The notes beneath the pieces are model-generated. The model was given only the letters and a program-made list of their open reading frames with translations, was not told the origin of the DNA and made no database searches. The position numbers were made by a program, and so were the translations under genes. A DNA stretch of 64,000 bases from Mycolicibacterium alvei (GTDB lineage: Bacteria > Actinomycetota > Actinomycetes > Mycobacteriales > Mycobacteriaceae). Location: contig NZ_AP022565.1 of assembly GCF_010727325.1 (NCBI RefSeq), forward strand, positions 1,302,001 to 1,366,000. The letters run 5' to 3'. Shown here in pieces: positions 8,334 to 19,406 of this stretch. Numbering within the stretch: the first letter of the stretch is position 1; every line of letters starts with the position of its first letter.

Positions 8334-9743
8334 TCAGAAGGTGGCGAACTCGCTCAGGCTCGCGGCCAACGCCATGGGCACCCGCGCCTTGATCCGCGTG
8401 CCGTCGGCAGTGTGCTCGGTGGCGTCCACCCGGCCGTCGGCATGCACCTTCGCCACCAGATCCCCGCGGTCGTAGGGAATCGTCACATCCACGGTGGCGT
8501 CGGTGGGAGGGATCATCTCGGCCATCCGGGACCGTAGCCGATCCAGCCCGTCGCCGGTATGCGCCGAGACGAACACGGCGTCGGGTAGCGCACGCCGCAG
8601 CGAGGCCAGACCGAGGTCGGTGGCCGCGTCGATCTTGTTGACCACCAACAACTCCGGCGGTGGCGCGATGTCGTACTCGGCGATCACCTCGTTGACCACC
8701 TGCCGTACCGCGTTGATCTGCGCCAGCGGATGTTCGTCGGCACCATCCACCACGTGCACCAGCAGCTCGGCGTCGACCACCTCTTCCAGAGTGGACCGGA
8801 ATGCCTCGATCAACTGGGTCGGCAGGTGCCGGACGAAGCCGACGGTGTCGGTCAGTACGAACGGCCGTCCGTCGTCGAATTCGCCACGCCGCGTGGTGGG
8901 TTCGAGCGTGGCGAACAGGGCGTTCTCCACCAGCACGCCGGCCCCGGTCAGTGCGTTGAGCAGGCTCGACTTGCCGGCGTTGGTGTAGCCGACGATGGCT
9001 ACCGACGCAGCTTCCGAGCCCAGCCGTCGGCTGCGCTGGGTGTCGCGGATCTTCTTCATGTCGCGAATCTCGCGGCGCAGCTTGGCCATCCGCTCCCGGA
9101 TGCGGCGGCGGTCGGTTTCGATCTTGGTCTCACCGGGTCCACGGGTGCCGACGCCACCACCGGCACCGCCGGCGCGACCGCCGGCCTGGCGCGACATCGA
9201 TTCACCCCAGCCGCGGAGCCGGGGCAGCATGTACTCCATCTGCGCCAACGACACCTGTGCCTTGCCCTCCCGGCTGGTGGCGTGCTGAGCGAAGATGTCC
9301 AGGATCAACGCCGTGCGGTCGATGACCTTGACCTTGACCACTTTCTCCAGCGAGTTGAGCTGCGCAGGTGAGAGTTCGCCGTCGCAGATGACGGTGTCGG
9401 CGCCGGTGGCCAGCACGATCTCGCGCAGTTCGATGGCCTTGCCCGAGCCGATGTAGGTCGACGGGTCGGGCTTGTCCCGGCGTTGGATGAGCCCCTCGAG
9501 TACTTCCGAACCGGCGGTCTCGGCGAGTGCGGCCAACTCGGCCAAGCTGGCATCGGCGTCGGCCGCGCTGCCATCGGTCCACACGCCGACCAGGACCACC
9601 CGCTCCAGCCTCAGCTGGCGGTATTCGACCTCGGTGACGTCGGTGAGTTCGGTGGACAACCCGGCGACGCGGCGCAGTGAGGCGCGGTCTTCGAGGGCGA
9701 GCTCACCGGTGCTGGGGATGACGGGATGTTCTGGATGTGTCAT
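8334..9743 (-). CDS. hflX: Ribosome-associated GTPase HflX
   Basis: This 469-residue GTPase binds the large ribosomal subunit and splits stalled or hibernating ribosomes. In mycobacteria it is linked to hypoxia and macrolide tolerance. An N-terminal HflX domain carries YIGSGKAIELRE, then a coiled, basic segment with GTRGPGETKIETDRR. The G domain has the P-loop GYTNAGKS at 252-259, switch II DTVG at 299-302 and the NKID specificity motif near 355. It precedes dapF and miaA in reverse order on the same strand, as in Rv2725c-Rv2727c. The 45-bp gap to the dapF end suggests a shared or read-through transcript. Confidence 0.96.
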   Translation of the reverse strand: MTHPEHPVIPSTGELALEDRASLRRVAGLSTELTDVTEVEYRQLRLERVVLVGVWTDGSAADADASLAELAALAETAGSEVLEGLIQRRDKPDPSTYIGSGKAIELREIVLATGADTVICDGELSPAQLNSLEKVVKVKVIDRTALILDIFAQHATSREGKAQVSLAQMEYMLPRLRGWGESMSRQAGGRAGGAGGGVGTRGPGETKIETDRRRIRERMAKLRREIRDMKKIRDTQRSRRLGSEAASVAIVGYTNAGKSSLLNALTGAGVLVENALFATLEPTTRRGEFDDGRPFVLTDTVGFVRHLPTQLIEAFRSTLEEVVDAELLVHVVDGADEHPLAQINAVRQVVNEVIAEYDIAPPPELLVVNKIDAATDLGLASLRRALPDAVFVSAHTGDGLDRLRSRMAEMIPPTDATVDVTIPYDRGDLVAKVHADGRVDATEHTADGTRIKARVPMALAASLSEFATF

Positions 9744-9788
9744 ATGTACTTACAGATTGTCACGTGGATCGGGCCGCGCGCACTCCAA

Positions 9789-10670
9789 TTACGCATGGGC
9801 GGCACTCCACCACACGGGGCTGAGTTCGCCGCGCGCCACCAGTACCGAGGGCCCGCGCAGATAGCTGGTGGACTCGGTGATCGTCACGGTGACCTCACCG
9901 CCCGGGATGCGCACCCGCAATATCCCGGTGTCGGCACCCTGGTGGGCCAGCGCCGCGAGTGCGGCCGCAACAGTGCCGGTACCGCATGAGCGGGTCTCGC
10001 CGACGCCCCGCTCATGCACACGCATCGACACCGCGCCGTCGACCGGTGCGGTCAGGACCTCGACATTGACGCCGTCGGGGAACAGTTTCGGGTCGAAGGA
10101 CACCGGCGCCGCGACGTCGAGGGCCGCCAGTTCGTCCTCGGTCAGCCCGACACAGGCCAGGTGCGGATTGCCCACGTCGACGGCCACTCCGCTGACGCTG
10201 CGGCCCCCGACCACGGCGGTGCCCGTACCGAACTGGTTCGCCTTGCCCATCTCGACGGTGACGTCCGCGGTGGTGGCGTCGACGCTGTGCAGCACGACCG
10301 GGCGGGGGCCGGCCAGCGAGCCGACCACGAACTCGTCAGCCGATTCCAGCCCGGCGGCCCGCAGGTAGTGCGCGAACACCCGCACGCCGTTGCCGCACAT
10401 CTGCGCGATCGACCCGTCGGCATTGCGGTAGTCCATGTACCAGTCGGATACTGCCACGCCGTCCGGAAGTCGTTCGAAAACCCCGGCGGCCTGCGCGGCA
10501 CCGGCCGTCGTCACCCGCAGTACGCCGTCGGCGCCGAGGCCGCGGCGTCGGTCGCACAGCGCGGCCACCGCGGCCGGCGTCAGCGACAACGCGGCGTCGA
10601 GGTCGGGCAGCACCACGAAATCGTTCTGGGTGCCGTGCCCCTTCGCGAAAGGGATCGAGCCGAAGATCAC
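9789..10670 (-). CDS. dapF: Diaminopimelate epimerase
   Basis: DapF converts LL- to meso-diaminopimelate, needed for lysine and for peptidoglycan cross-links. The two catalytic cysteines are present: Cys92 in [10 protein letters not shown] and Cys229 in [15 protein letters not shown] place the start at the GTG at 10670, 4 nt beyond the miaA stop, giving 293 residues beginning [17 protein letters not shown]. The [10 protein letters not shown] block is the true conserved N-terminus of mycobacterial DapF. The open frame continues upstream into miaA sequence, but that extension has no family similarity. It is coupled to miaA. Confidence 0.95.
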   Translation of the reverse strand: MIFGSIPFAKGHGTQNDFVVLPDLDAALSLTPAAVAALCDRRRGLGADGVLRVTTAGAAQAAGVFERLPDGVAVSDWYMDYRNADGSIAQMCGNGVRVFAHYLRAAGLESADEFVVGSLAGPRPVVLHSVDATTADVTVEMGKANQFGTGTAVVGGRSVSGVAVDVGNPHLACVGLTEDELAALDVAAPVSFDPKLFPDGVNVEVLTAPVDGAVSMRVHERGVGETRSCGTGTVAAALAALAHQGADTGILRVRIPGGEVTVTITESTSYLRGPSVLVARGELSPVWWSAAHA

Positions 10671-10674
10671 CTGA

Positions 10675-11592
10675 TCAGGATACGTGCCGCCACGCCCGCA
10701 GTGCGTCGTGCACCAGGCCCTCGGCCGCACCGTCCAGCCACACCACTCGGTGGTCACGCCGGAACCAGGACCGTTGCCGGCGCACATACCTGCGGGTGCC
10801 GATGAACGTCGGCTCGCGAGCCGCCGAGCCGTCTCCCCCGGCATCCAGGTCGGCCAGCACCTGCGAGTAGCCGAGTGCGCGCGCCGCGGTGACGCCGTCA
10901 CGCAGCCCGCGGCCGCTCAGCGTGCGCACCTCATCGACCAGCCCCTCGTCGAACATCAGGTCCGTCCGCTGTTCCAGACGTTGATCGAGAATGGCGGTGT
11001 CCCAGTCCAATCCGATGATCGCAGTGTCCCAACGGGGTGCACCGATGGCCGGCGCCGAGGCGGCGAACGGCTGACCGGTCAGCTCCACGACCTCCAGAGC
11101 CCGCACGATGCGCCTGCCGTCGGTCGGCAGGATCGACGCCCCCGCCGCGGGATCCACCCGGGTCAGTTCGGCGTGCAGTGCGGCCACCCCCACCTCGGCC
11201 AATCGGAGCTCCCACCGGGCCCTCACCTGCGGGTCGGTGGCGGGGAACGTCCATTCGTCCAGCAGCGACTGGATGTAGAGCATGGAACCGCCCACGATCA
11301 CCGGGACCGCGCCGCGCGCCGCAATGGCCTCCACGTCGGCCGCGGCATCCTGCTGGTAGCGGGCCACCGTCGCGGTCTCGGTGACGTCGAGGACATCGAG
11401 CTGATGGTGCGGGATGCCGCGCCGCTCGGCGACCGGCAGCTTCGCGGTGCCGATGTCCATACCGCGGTAGAACTGCATCGCATCGGCATTCACGATTTCG
11501 CCGCCCAGTTGCTCGGCAACCGCCAATGCCAAGTTCGATTTCCCGGTGCCGGTGGGCCCGATGATCGCGATCGGCCGGGTCACGGCAGCCAT
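10675..11592 (-). CDS. miaA: tRNA dimethylallyltransferase
   Basis: MiaA adds a dimethylallyl group to A37 of tRNAs that read UNN codons, the substrate for MiaB in this same window. It has 305 residues. The P-loop [13 protein letters not shown] spans residues 12-19, followed by the family signatures [20 protein letters not shown] and [14 protein letters not shown]. Near the C-terminus are [11 protein letters not shown] and the [15 protein letters not shown] tRNA-contact region. The start overlaps the preceding hypothetical gene by 13 bp, and dapF follows after 4 nt. Confidence 0.97.
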   Translation of the reverse strand: MAAVTRPIAIIGPTGTGKSNLALAVAEQLGGEIVNADAMQFYRGMDIGTAKLPVAERRGIPHHQLDVLDVTETATVARYQQDAAADVEAIAARGAVPVIVGGSMLYIQSLLDEWTFPATDPQVRARWELRLAEVGVAALHAELTRVDPAAGASILPTDGRRIVRALEVVELTGQPFAASAPAIGAPRWDTAIIGLDWDTAILDQRLEQRTDLMFDEGLVDEVRTLSGRGLRDGVTAARALGYSQVLADLDAGGDGSAAREPTFIGTRRYVRRQRSWFRRDHRVVWLDGAAEGLVHDALRAWRHVS

Positions 11593-12266
11593 TCGCCGAC
11601 GAAGTAGCCGACTCCGTACGGCGCTCCACGGTAGCGCTCCCGGGCCGAGCTCGTTCCAGGTTCGGCCAGTCCGGCCAGCACCTGGTAGGCCACCCTGCCG
11701 AGCACGGTCTCGGGCAGCTCGGCCAGCGCCGAGAGGTCGCCGGTGGCCAGTGCGTCGTCGAGTTGCTGTTGGACCGGCAGCGAGTCCGGATCATGCCCGC
11801 CGGGGGCTGCCGGGGTCAGAGTATTCACCCCGTCGGCGACGACGAGGACGCCGACGGGATCCGGGGATTCCTCAATTCGGGCGCGCAGGGCGCGGCCCCG
11901 CGCCAATGCGTCGCCGACCGGGTGCGCGGAAGCGTAGGTATGCACCTCGATGTCTGTGCCGGGCGTGGCCTGCCCGCGGATCCACCCGGCGACCAGCGCA
12001 CACAGCGGCAGCTCGACCGGCTCTCCCCCGGGCCCGGGGCCGAGAGCCACCGGGACGTCGACGCCGTAGCCGGCGAAGGTCCCGACGCAGTCCGGCCCGT
12101 ACACCGCATCATCGGGGCCGACCCCGATCGCCAGCCAGCGTGACGGCAGCGAGCCCGCCGCGGTGAGGACGGACTCGCGGAGGTCAGCCACCTCGACCGC
12201 GGCCGCACCCACAAGTTGGGACACCAGAACCGGGGTGGCGGGAACGATCGCGATGGCGTTCAGCAC
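11580..12266 (-). CDS. Conserved mycobacterial protein, LigB-like fold (Rv2728c-like)
   Basis: This 228-residue protein has no assigned function. Its place just upstream of miaA-dapF matches Rv2728c. The layout (N-terminal [12 protein letters not shown], a central [13 protein letters not shown] strand, then a [15 protein letters not shown] helix) resembles class III extradiol dioxygenase (LigB) folds. The usual metal-ligand histidines are not clearly kept, so a dioxygenase activity is doubtful. Translation is coupled to miaA by a 13-bp overlap, which suggests a role near tRNA modification or simple operon conservation. The fold assignment is inference. Confidence 0.7.
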   Translation of the reverse strand: MLNAIAIVPATPVLVSQLVGAAAVEVADLRESVLTAAGSLPSRWLAIGVGPDDAVYGPDCVGTFAGYGVDVPVALGPGPGGEPVELPLCALVAGWIRGQATPGTDIEVHTYASAHPVGDALARGRALRARIEESPDPVGVLVVADGVNTLTPAAPGGHDPDSLPVQQQLDDALATGDLSALAELPETVLGRVAYQVLAGLAEPGTSSARERYRGAPYGVGYFVGEWLP

Positions 12267-12494
12267 CTCACCAAACTAGTGCGCGACCCCTGGTTCGCCT
12301 CGCGCCGAGGGCCGGTAGGACGCCCGGAACGGCGGATTCCGGACACCGCCGGGGCGAGTTTGTCAGGACATTGCGACTAAAGGCGTGCGCACGGCACAGC
12401 ACGACCTGCTTGAATAGCGGACAAAAGCGACAGCATCAGGCGCCGCGTCGCGCGGCAGATGCGCGGGCAACCGTGCGGAGTACGAGGAGCGGAT

Positions 12495-13850
12495 ATGACA
12501 ACTAGTGAGCCAGGCGAAGCCACCCCCCAGCCGGCGTCCGGGCCCACACCGAGGCCCACTCCTACGCCTGCCCCAAGGCCCGGACCACCCCGCCCGGCAC
12601 CCCGCCCCAGCCGGGTCGCCCCGGTGGTTGCGGTGGCGCCATCCAGCGATCCACGCAAATTCGGGCGGGTGGACGACGACGGCACGGTGTGGTTGGTCAC
12701 CGGATCCGGCGAGCGTGTCATCGGCTCGTGGCAGGCCGGTGACACTGAATCGGCGTTCGTCCACTTCGGCCGACGCTTCGATGATCTGCACACCGAGATC
12801 GCGCTGCTGGAACGCCGGCTGACTTCCGGTACCGGGGATGCCCGCAAGATCAAGTCTGCGGCGGCGTCCTTGGCCGAAAGCCTGCCCACTGCAGCAGTTC
12901 TCGGTGATGTGGAGGCATTGAGCTCGCGGCTGACCGCCATCCTGGAACATGCCGATGCCGCCGCGGCGACCGAGCGGGCCCAGCGCGACGAGCATCGCGC
13001 CGCCCAAACGGCACGCAAGGAGGCACTCGCCGTCGAGGCCGAGGATCTGGCGGCCAATGCCACGCAGTGGAAATCCGCGGGTGACCGTCTGCGCGAGATC
13101 CTCGATGAGTGGCGCACGATCACCGGGCTGGACCGCAAGATCGACGATGCCCTGTGGAAGCGCTACTCGTCGGCCCGCGAAACGTTCAACCGCCGTCGCG
13201 GCTCGCACTTCGCCGAACTGGACCGTGGCCGGGTCGGCGCCCGTCAGGCCAAAGAAGCGCTGTGCGATCAGGCCGAGCAGCTGTCCGGCTCGACCGATTG
13301 GGGCGCCACCGGCGCCGCCTTCCGCGATCTGCTGACCCAGTGGAAGGCCGCCGGACGGGCTTCCAAGGATGTCGACGACGCGCTGTGGCACCGGTTCAAG
13401 GCCGCTCAGGACACGTTCTTCGGGGCCCGAAACGCCGCCCACGCCGAACGTGACACCGAGTTCAAGGCGAATGCGACCGCCAAGGAAGCACTGCTGGCCG
13501 AGGCCGAGAAGATCGATACGACGGATCTGGATGCGGCCCGTGCGGCATTGCGCACGATCGGCGACAAGTGGGACGCGATCGGCAAGGTTCCCCGCGAGCG
13601 CGCCGCCGATCTGGAGCGACGCCTGCGCAACGTGGAGAAGAAGATCCGCGACGCTCCGACGGGCGGTGTCGATCCCGAGGCCCAGGCTCGCGCCGACCAG
13701 TTCCGCTCACGTGCCGAGCAGTTCGAGAAGCAGGCCGAGAAGGCCGAGGCCGCCGGCCGCGCCAAGGACGCGGCCGAGGCCAGGGCCAGTGCCGAACAGT
13801 GGCGTCAGTGGGCCGACGCCGCGGCCGCCACGCTCGGAGAGCGCAAGTAG
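12495..13850 (+). CDS. DUF349 coiled-coil protein (Rv2731-like)
   Basis: The start is the ATG at 12495 behind a GAGGAG site, giving 451 residues, close to the 450 of Rv2731. A Pro-rich N-terminus (about residues 8-45) is followed by a compact segment ([21 protein letters not shown]). Repeated DUF349 helical units follow, each with a W-K/D-aromatic signature: [35 protein letters not shown] and [20 protein letters not shown]. The C-terminus is Ala/Glu-rich coiled coil. Proteins of this family have no proven enzymatic role; E. coli YicC/DUF349 members are loosely tied to stationary phase. It is divergent from the Rv2728c-like gene. Confidence 0.85.
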   Translation: MTTSEPGEATPQPASGPTPRPTPTPAPRPGPPRPAPRPSRVAPVVAVAPSSDPRKFGRVDDDGTVWLVTGSGERVIGSWQAGDTESAFVHFGRRFDDLHTEIALLERRLTSGTGDARKIKSAAASLAESLPTAAVLGDVEALSSRLTAILEHADAAAATERAQRDEHRAAQTARKEALAVEAEDLAANATQWKSAGDRLREILDEWRTITGLDRKIDDALWKRYSSARETFNRRRGSHFAELDRGRVGARQAKEALCDQAEQLSGSTDWGATGAAFRDLLTQWKAAGRASKDVDDALWHRFKAAQDTFFGARNAAHAERDTEFKANATAKEALLAEAEKIDTTDLDAARAALRTIGDKWDAIGKVPRERAADLERRLRNVEKKIRDAPTGGVDPEAQARADQFRSRAEQFEKQAEKAEAAGRAKDAAEARASAEQWRQWADAAAATLGERK

Positions 13851-13878
13851 CACCTGAGGGCTGGGGGGATAACCCTGG

Positions 13879-14514
13879 CTAGGTCTGATCCGGCTGGTCC
13901 GGCTTCTCGCCGGTGGTGTCGGGCTTGCCGGCGCCCCTCTCGGTGTCGCCGGGCAGGGGCATGCCGAGCACGCTGCGCTGCTGATGCTGCGCGGCGTCAC
14001 GGCGCCGGTCCTCTTCGGCCGCCAGCTGCAGCGCGGTGCGCGACCACACCACGCGGGCCCAGTGGAACGTCAGCACGATCACGGCCAGCCAGCCGATGAT
14101 CAGCCCGATTCCGGGGCCGGGATGCCCCGCGGCGGTCTGCCGCGACCACACCGCAAGCATGCCGAGCGCACTGGCCACCGCCGAACCCGCCAGGGCCGTC
14201 CAGGCCAGCGCCCAGCGGCGAGTGATCAGCGCCAGGGTGGAGAACCCGACCGAGAACACCAACGCCAACCAGGTGAACACCCGCGACGGCAGCGAGATGC
14301 CGTCGTTCAGCGCCGTGGCGTCACCGACCAGGACGTCGAACCCCTTGGTTGAACCCGTGTGCGGCAGCACGAACGACAGCAGCACCACGAACACCAGGAT
14401 GGCCACGACCATCGCCCGCGGACCCGTGTCGAACTCGCGGGTGACCTTGCGTTCGACGGCGGCCAGGTCGTCCTTGAACCGATCGAAGTCGCGTTCGTTG
14501 CTCAACAGCCACAT
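13879..14514 (-). CDS. Four-pass membrane protein (Rv2732c-like)
   Basis: The 211-residue product begins with a charged cytoplasmic stretch ([20 protein letters not shown]). Four hydrophobic helices follow, at about residues 33-53, 78-98, 103-124 and 136-156. The C-terminal tail (about 160-211) is Gln/Arg/Asp-rich and disordered. It overlaps the miaB 3' end by 13 bp and so is co-translated with it, as Rv2732c is with Rv2733c. No catalytic motif is visible and the function is unknown. Confidence 0.78.
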   Translation of the reverse strand: MWLLSNERDFDRFKDDLAAVERKVTREFDTGPRAMVVAILVFVVLLSFVLPHTGSTKGFDVLVGDATALNDGISLPSRVFTWLALVFSVGFSTLALITRRWALAWTALAGSAVASALGMLAVWSRQTAAGHPGPGIGLIIGWLAVIVLTFHWARVVWSRTALQLAAEEDRRRDAAQHQQRSVLGMPLPGDTERGAGKPDTTGEKPDQPDQT

Positions 14515-16073
14515 CCTTCTGATGACGGCGAGGTTTCCGGCGCACCGATCCGCGGCAGGCCGAGGCCGACACCGGTTCGCGGGCGCCGCCCCGCCTCATG
14601 GGCGTCACCGGCGCGGGTACGCCGATGCGTGGTCAATGGGGCGTCGGCGATCAGATGGTGCGGCGCGGCGCCGGTCACCGTGGTGGTCACGATGTCGCCG
14701 GGCCGAATGTCGGTGTCGCCGGGGGCGAAATGCACGAGCCTGCCATCGCGAGCCCGTCCGGACATGCGGGCGGTGGCGGCGTCCTTGCGCCCCTCTCCGG
14801 TGGCGACCAGCAACTCGACTTCCCGGCCCACCTGAGCTTGGTTCTCTTCCCACGAGATTCGCTCCTGCAGGTCGATCAGGCGTTGATAACGTTCGCTGAC
14901 AACCGCTTTGGGCAACTGGTCGGGCATCTCGGCGGCCGGGGTGCCGGGCCGGATGGAGTACTGGAAGGTGAACGCGGTGGCGAAACGGGCCCGCTCGACG
15001 ACGTCGAGGGTGGCCTGGAAATCTTCCTCGGTCTCGCCGGGGAACCCGACGATCAGGTCGGTGGTGATCGCGGCATGGGGAATCGCGGCCCGGACCTTGT
15101 CGATGATGCCCAGGTACCGGTCGGCCCGGTAGGAACGGCGCATCGCCTTGAGGATGCGGTCCGAACCGGACTGCAGCGGCATGTGCAGCGTCGGGCAGAC
15201 GTTGGGGGTCTGCGCCATCGCCTCGATCACATCGTCGGTGAACTCGGCGGGGTGCGGTGAGGTGAAGCGCACCCGCTCCAACCCGTCGATGTCACCGCAG
15301 GCGCGCAGCAGCTTGGCGAACGCACTGCGGTCGCGGGGTACATCCGACCAGTTCGTCGGGTCCTCGCGCAAGCGCTCGTCCGCTGCAAATGACACCCCGT
15401 AGGCGTTGACGTTCTGGCCCAGCAGGGTGACCTCGAGCACGCCTTGGGAGGCCAGGGTCTGCACCTCGGCCAGGATGTCGCCGGGCCGGCGGTCGACCTC
15501 CTTGCCGCGCAGGGACGGCACGATGCAGAAGGTGCAGGTGTTGTTGCAGCCCACCGAGATCGACACCCAGGCGGCATAGGCGGACTCCCGCGTCGCGGGC
15601 AGGGTGGACGGAAACTCCTGCAGTGCTTCGACGATCTCGACCTGGGCGGCCCGGTTGTGACGGGCCCGCTCCAGCAGCGTGGGCAGGGACCCGATGTTGT
15701 GGGTGCCGAACACCACGTCGACCCAGGGCGCGCGGCGCAGGACCGAATCGCGGTCCTTCTGGGCCAGGCAACCGCCGACGGCGATCTGCATGTTCGGATC
15801 GGACTGCTTGCGCGGGGCCAGGTGGCTGAGGTTGCCGTACAGCTTGTTGTCGGCGTTCTCGCGCACCGCACACGTGTTGAACACAACGATGTCGGCGTCG
15901 GTGCCTTCGGGGGCACGCCGGTAGCCGGCGTCCTCCAGCAGGCCGGACAGCCGCTCGGAGTCGTGCACGTTCATCTGGCAGCCGTAGGTGCGGACCTGAT
16001 AGGTACGCACGGAGCTGCCCTGCGCCGTCGACTCCGCGCGCAACCGCTCGTCGGCCGCGTCACGGTTCACCAT
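14502..16073 (-). CDS. miaB: tRNA-2-methylthio-N6-dimethylallyladenosine synthase
   Basis: MiaB is a radical-SAM methylthiotransferase that completes the ms2i6A37 modification begun by MiaA. The N-terminal UPF0004 domain holds three cluster cysteines ([22 protein letters not shown]). The radical-SAM domain has CNNTCTFC, and a C-terminal TRAM domain (about the last 70 residues) binds tRNA. I chose the ATG at 16073 (523 residues). A GTG three codons upstream (16082) is possible but lies too close to the GAGG. The longer open frame reaching 16220 is not conserved coding. Confidence 0.95.
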   Translation of the reverse strand: MVNRDAADERLRAESTAQGSSVRTYQVRTYGCQMNVHDSERLSGLLEDAGYRRAPEGTDADIVVFNTCAVRENADNKLYGNLSHLAPRKQSDPNMQIAVGGCLAQKDRDSVLRRAPWVDVVFGTHNIGSLPTLLERARHNRAAQVEIVEALQEFPSTLPATRESAYAAWVSISVGCNNTCTFCIVPSLRGKEVDRRPGDILAEVQTLASQGVLEVTLLGQNVNAYGVSFAADERLREDPTNWSDVPRDRSAFAKLLRACGDIDGLERVRFTSPHPAEFTDDVIEAMAQTPNVCPTLHMPLQSGSDRILKAMRRSYRADRYLGIIDKVRAAIPHAAITTDLIVGFPGETEEDFQATLDVVERARFATAFTFQYSIRPGTPAAEMPDQLPKAVVSERYQRLIDLQERISWEENQAQVGREVELLVATGEGRKDAATARMSGRARDGRLVHFAPGDTDIRPGDIVTTTVTGAAPHHLIADAPLTTHRRTRAGDAHEAGRRPRTGVGLGLPRIGAPETSPSSEGCGC

Positions 16074-16160
16074 CGTCGTCACGGCCTCAATGGTACGGAG
16101 CCGCCGGAAACGGCAACGCGGCGCATTCGCGAGATCCGGGCAGGCCGGACCTTCGCTGGG

Positions 16161-16166
16161 TAAGGT
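16161..16166 (+). promoter_or_regulatory. -10 element before the glu operon
   Basis: TAAGGT fits TANNNT and sits 8 nt before the ATG of the ATP-binding subunit, consistent with a leaderless or nearly leaderless mRNA for the four-gene importer. Confidence 0.45.
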
Positions 16167-16174
16167 CACCTGCC

Positions 16175-16960
16175 ATGGGTAGCCCCGGCGAGCAGCCGCA
16201 GGTCGACGACGCCGCGACACCAGACGTGCCGATGATCTCGCTGTCGGGGGTCAACAAACACTTCGGCTCGCTGCACGTACTCAACGACATCAACCTCGAT
16301 GTGGGCCGTGGCCAGGTGGTGGTGGTGCTCGGCCCGTCGGGATCGGGCAAATCCACGTTGTGCCGCACCATCAACCGGCTGGAGACCATCGATTCGGGCC
16401 GCATCGCGATCGACGGTCACGTGCTGCCTGCCGAGGGCCGGAAGTTGGCCCAGCTGCGTTCGGATGTCGGCATGGTGTTCCAGTCCTTCAACCTGTTCGC
16501 GCACAAGACAATTCTGGAGAACGTCACGCTCGCCCCAGTGAAGGTGCGCCGCCGGTCCAAGGCACGGGCCCGGGAGAGTGCGATGGTGCTGCTGGACCGC
16601 GTCGGGGTGGCCAACCAGGCCGACAAGTACCCCGCGCAACTGTCGGGTGGTCAGCAGCAACGCGTGGCGATCGCACGCTCGCTGGCGATGAACCCGAAGG
16701 TCATGCTGTTCGACGAGCCCACCAGCGCCCTGGATCCCGAGATGATCAACGAGGTCCTGGCCGTGATGACCTCACTCGCCGGCGAGGGCATGACGATGGT
16801 GGTGGTCACCCACGAGATGGGCTTCGCCCGCCGGGCCTCGGATCGCGTGGTGTTCATGGCCGACGGCGCCATCGTCGAGGACGCAGCACCGACCGAGTTC
16901 TTCGACAACCCGAAATCCGATCGCGCCAAAGATTTTCTCGGCAAGATCCTTCATCACTGA
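16175..16960 (+). CDS. gluA: Glutamate/glutamine-type ABC importer, ATP-binding subunit
   Basis: This ATPase powers a polar-amino-acid importer. Of its 261 residues, Walker [10 protein letters not shown] is at 53-61, the Q-loop is in MVFQSFNLF, the ABC signature is LSGGQQQR, Walker B is [14 protein letters not shown], and the switch His is in [10 protein letters not shown]. These match the PAAT/GlnQ subfamily. It heads a four-gene operon (ATPase, lipoprotein, two permeases) in the order of Corynebacterium gluABCD, which also sits near recX-recA. A shorter start at Met20 is possible. Glutamate versus glutamine specificity is inferred from family and position. Confidence 0.9.
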   Translation: MGSPGEQPQVDDAATPDVPMISLSGVNKHFGSLHVLNDINLDVGRGQVVVVLGPSGSGKSTLCRTINRLETIDSGRIAIDGHVLPAEGRKLAQLRSDVGMVFQSFNLFAHKTILENVTLAPVKVRRRSKARARESAMVLLDRVGVANQADKYPAQLSGGQQQRVAIARSLAMNPKVMLFDEPTSALDPEMINEVLAVMTSLAGEGMTMVVVTHEMGFARRASDRVVFMADGAIVEDAAPTEFFDNPKSDRAKDFLGKILHH

Positions 16961-16984
16961 CGCTCCGCCGAAAGGACCCCGAAC

Positions 16985-17797
16985 ATGCCCTCCGCACCGT
17001 TCAAATTGATCGGTACCGTCGCGCTCGCGATCGCACTCCCCTTCGCCGCGACCGCCTGCGGTGGCGGTAGCGACTCCAGCAAGATCGTCATCGGCACCAA
17101 ATACGACCAGCCCGGACTCGGCCAGAAGAAGCCCGACGGCACCATGTCCGGGTTCGACGTCGACGTCGCCAAGTACGTGGCCAACGAACTCGGCTACCCC
17201 GAGGACAAGATCGAGTGGAAGGAAGCCCCCTCGCCGCAGCGCGAGACGCTGATCCAGAACGGTCAGGTCGAATACATCGTCGGGACCTACTCGATCACCG
17301 ACGCGCGCAAGGAGAAGGTCGACTTCGCCGGCCCGTACCTGCTGACCGGGCAGAGCCTGCTGGTCCGCGCCGACAACACCGACATCACCGGGGCAGCCTC
17401 GCTGGAGAACAACAAGAAGCTGTGCTCGGTGTCGGGCTCCACCCCGGCGCAGAACATCAAAACCACGTACCCGAAGGTGCAGCTGCAGCAGTTCGACACC
17501 TATTCGGCGTGCGTCGACGCGCTCAAGAACGGCATCATCGACGCGGTGACCACCGACGAGGTGATCCTGGCCGGCTTCGCCGCGCAGAGCCCGGGCACCT
17601 TCAAGATCGTCGGTGACACGTTCTCCGAGGAGCGTTACGGCATCGGCCTGAAGAAGGGCGACAGCGAACTCCGCACGAAGATCAACGACGCGATCGAGAA
17701 GATGGAGTCCAGCGGCGCCTGGAAGGAAGCGTTCGAGCGCAATCTCGGACCGGCCGGCATCCAGACCCCGGCGCCACCCGCCGTCGACCGCGGCTGA
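16985..17797 (+). CDS. gluB: Amino-acid ABC importer, substrate-binding lipoprotein
   Basis: The 270-residue precursor has a signal peptide ending in the lipobox AATAC, with Cys25 to be lipidated. The mature protein is a family 3 solute-binding protein: IVIGTKYDQPGLG, GFDVDVAKYVANELG, VEYIVGTYSITDARKEKVDF and YGIGLKKGD are typical. It captures glutamate-like amino acids outside the membrane and delivers them to the GluC/GluD permease pair. It lies 24 bp after the ATPase gene. Ligand identity is inferred. Confidence 0.92.
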   Translation: MPSAPFKLIGTVALAIALPFAATACGGGSDSSKIVIGTKYDQPGLGQKKPDGTMSGFDVDVAKYVANELGYPEDKIEWKEAPSPQRETLIQNGQVEYIVGTYSITDARKEKVDFAGPYLLTGQSLLVRADNTDITGAASLENNKKLCSVSGSTPAQNIKTTYPKVQLQQFDTYSACVDALKNGIIDAVTTDEVILAGFAAQSPGTFKIVGDTFSEERYGIGLKKGDSELRTKINDAIEKMESSGAWKEAFERNLGPAGIQTPAPPAVDRG

Positions 17798-17818
17798 GCC
17801 GGGGGTAGCGCGCCGACC

Positions 17819-18499
17819 GTGGAGATTTTCGACGCACACCGCGATCAGATACTCGCGGCGTTCTGGACCACGATCCAGCTGACGGTGTATTCCGCGATCG
17901 GTGCGCTGGTCCTCGGCACGGTGCTCGCCGCGATGCGACTGGCCCCGACGCCGGTGATGAACTGGCTCGGCGCCGCGTACGTGAACATCGTGCGCAACAC
18001 GCCGTTGACGCTGATCATCCTGTTCTGCTCATTCGGTGTCGGCCAGACATTGGGCATCACCCTGGTCGACCCGCATTCGTCGACATCGATCGCGGACAGC
18101 AACTTCCGTCTGGCGGTGCTCGGATTCACGGTCTACACCGCCTCTTTCGTGTGTGAGACGGTGCGCTCAGGCGTCAACACGGTTCCACTGGGCCAGGCCG
18201 AGGCCGCCCGGTCACTGGGTCTGAGTTTCGGGCAGAATCTACGGATCATCCTGCTGCCCCAGGCCTTTCGAGCGGTGATCATTCCGCTGGGGTCGGTGCT
18301 GATCGCGCTGGTGAAGAACACCACCATCGCCTCGGCGATCGGGGTGGCCGAGGCCGCACTGTTGATGAAGGAGATGATCGAGAACACCGCTGCGTTGATG
18401 ACAGTCGGCGTGATCTTCGCCACCGGGTTCGTGATCCTGACGCTGCCACTGGGGCTGGCGTTCGGATGGTTGGGTAAGAGACTGGCGGTGGCACGCTGA
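17819..18499 (+). CDS. gluC: Amino-acid ABC importer, permease 1
   Basis: This is one of the two channel-forming subunits. It begins with a GTG at 17819 and has 226 residues. Around five hydrophobic helices are present, and the His/Glu/Gln TM family signature is seen as RNTPLTLIILF with the EAA loop GQAEAARSLGLSFGQNLRIILLPQ, which docks on the ATPase. Its TGA overlaps the next ATG by one base, so the two permeases are made in step. Confidence 0.92.
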   Translation: MEIFDAHRDQILAAFWTTIQLTVYSAIGALVLGTVLAAMRLAPTPVMNWLGAAYVNIVRNTPLTLIILFCSFGVGQTLGITLVDPHSSTSIADSNFRLAVLGFTVYTASFVCETVRSGVNTVPLGQAEAARSLGLSFGQNLRIILLPQAFRAVIIPLGSVLIALVKNTTIASAIGVAEAALLMKEMIENTAALMTVGVIFATGFVILTLPLGLAFGWLGKRLAVAR

Positions 18500-19395
18500 T
18501 GGGCAACGCGTCCGTTCTCTTCGATGCCCCGGGCCCACGGGCTCGGATCCGCAACGGCATCCTCACGGCGCTGACCGTGGTCGTCGCGGCAGTGCTCGCG
18601 GGCTTCGTGATCTCGCGGATGGCGGAGAAAGGTCAGCTCACCAGCGAGAAATGGAAACCTTTCCTGACCGCCGACCTCTGGCAGACGTACGTTCTGCCCG
18701 GTGTGCAGGGCACGCTGACCGCCGCGGCGATCTCCATCGTGCTGGCCGGGATCCTCGGCGTGCTGCTCGGGGTGGGCCGACTGGCACCGATTGCGCCGAT
18801 CCGGTGGGTCTGCGGCGTGACCGTGGAGTTCTTCCGGGCCGTGCCGGTGCTGATCATGATGATCTTCGCGTACTTCCTCTACGCCGTGTACGACACGTTC
18901 CCGTCCAAGCATCTGGCGCTGGCCGGCGTGATCACGGGTCTTACGCTCTACAACGGTGCCGTGATCGCCGAAATCGTGCGGGCGGGCGTCAACACGCTGC
19001 CGCGCGGGCAGCGGGAGGCAGCAGCTTCGCTCGGCATGTCGTGGGCACAGACGATGCGGTTGATCCTGCTGCCGCAGGCGATCACCGCAATGCTGCCGGT
19101 GCTGGTGTCACAACTGGTGGTGGTGCTCAAGGACACCGCGATCGGTTACCAGATCACCTTCGTGGAGATGGTGCGGCAGGGCACGGTCATCGGATCGGCA
19201 TACGGCAACTACCTGCCCGCACTGATCGTCATCGCCATCTTGATGATCACCGCGAACTTCACATTGTCGTGGTTGGCCACCTGGCTGGAACGGCGACTGC
19301 GCCGATCTGATCGCGGTCCTGCACCGATGGAGGCCGAGGCCGTCGAGCAGGAAGGCGCACCGGGCGCGCAGGTGTTGCACACCCAGCGGGACTGA
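18499..19395 (+). CDS. gluD: Amino-acid ABC importer, permease 2
   Basis: The second permease has 298 residues, with an N-terminal cytoplasmic extension and helix, then the conserved core FFRAVPVLIMMIFAYFL and the EAA loop GQREAAASLGMSWAQTMRLILLPQA. A charged C-terminal tail of about 35 residues follows the last helix (LTLSWLATWLE region). It ends the operon and is followed by a perfect 12-bp hairpin shared with recX. Confidence 0.92.
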   Translation: MGNASVLFDAPGPRARIRNGILTALTVVVAAVLAGFVISRMAEKGQLTSEKWKPFLTADLWQTYVLPGVQGTLTAAAISIVLAGILGVLLGVGRLAPIAPIRWVCGVTVEFFRAVPVLIMMIFAYFLYAVYDTFPSKHLALAGVITGLTLYNGAVIAEIVRAGVNTLPRGQREAAASLGMSWAQTMRLILLPQAITAMLPVLVSQLVVVLKDTAIGYQITFVEMVRQGTVIGSAYGNYLPALIVIAILMITANFTLSWLATWLERRLRRSDRGPAPMEAEAVEQEGAPGAQVLHTQRD

Positions 19396-19406
19396 GCTCG
19401 GAAAGA

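Noticed and set aside
9671..9741. HflX start further downstream
   Set aside because: No better ribosome site exists, and the ATG at 9743 gives the family-typical N-terminal region.
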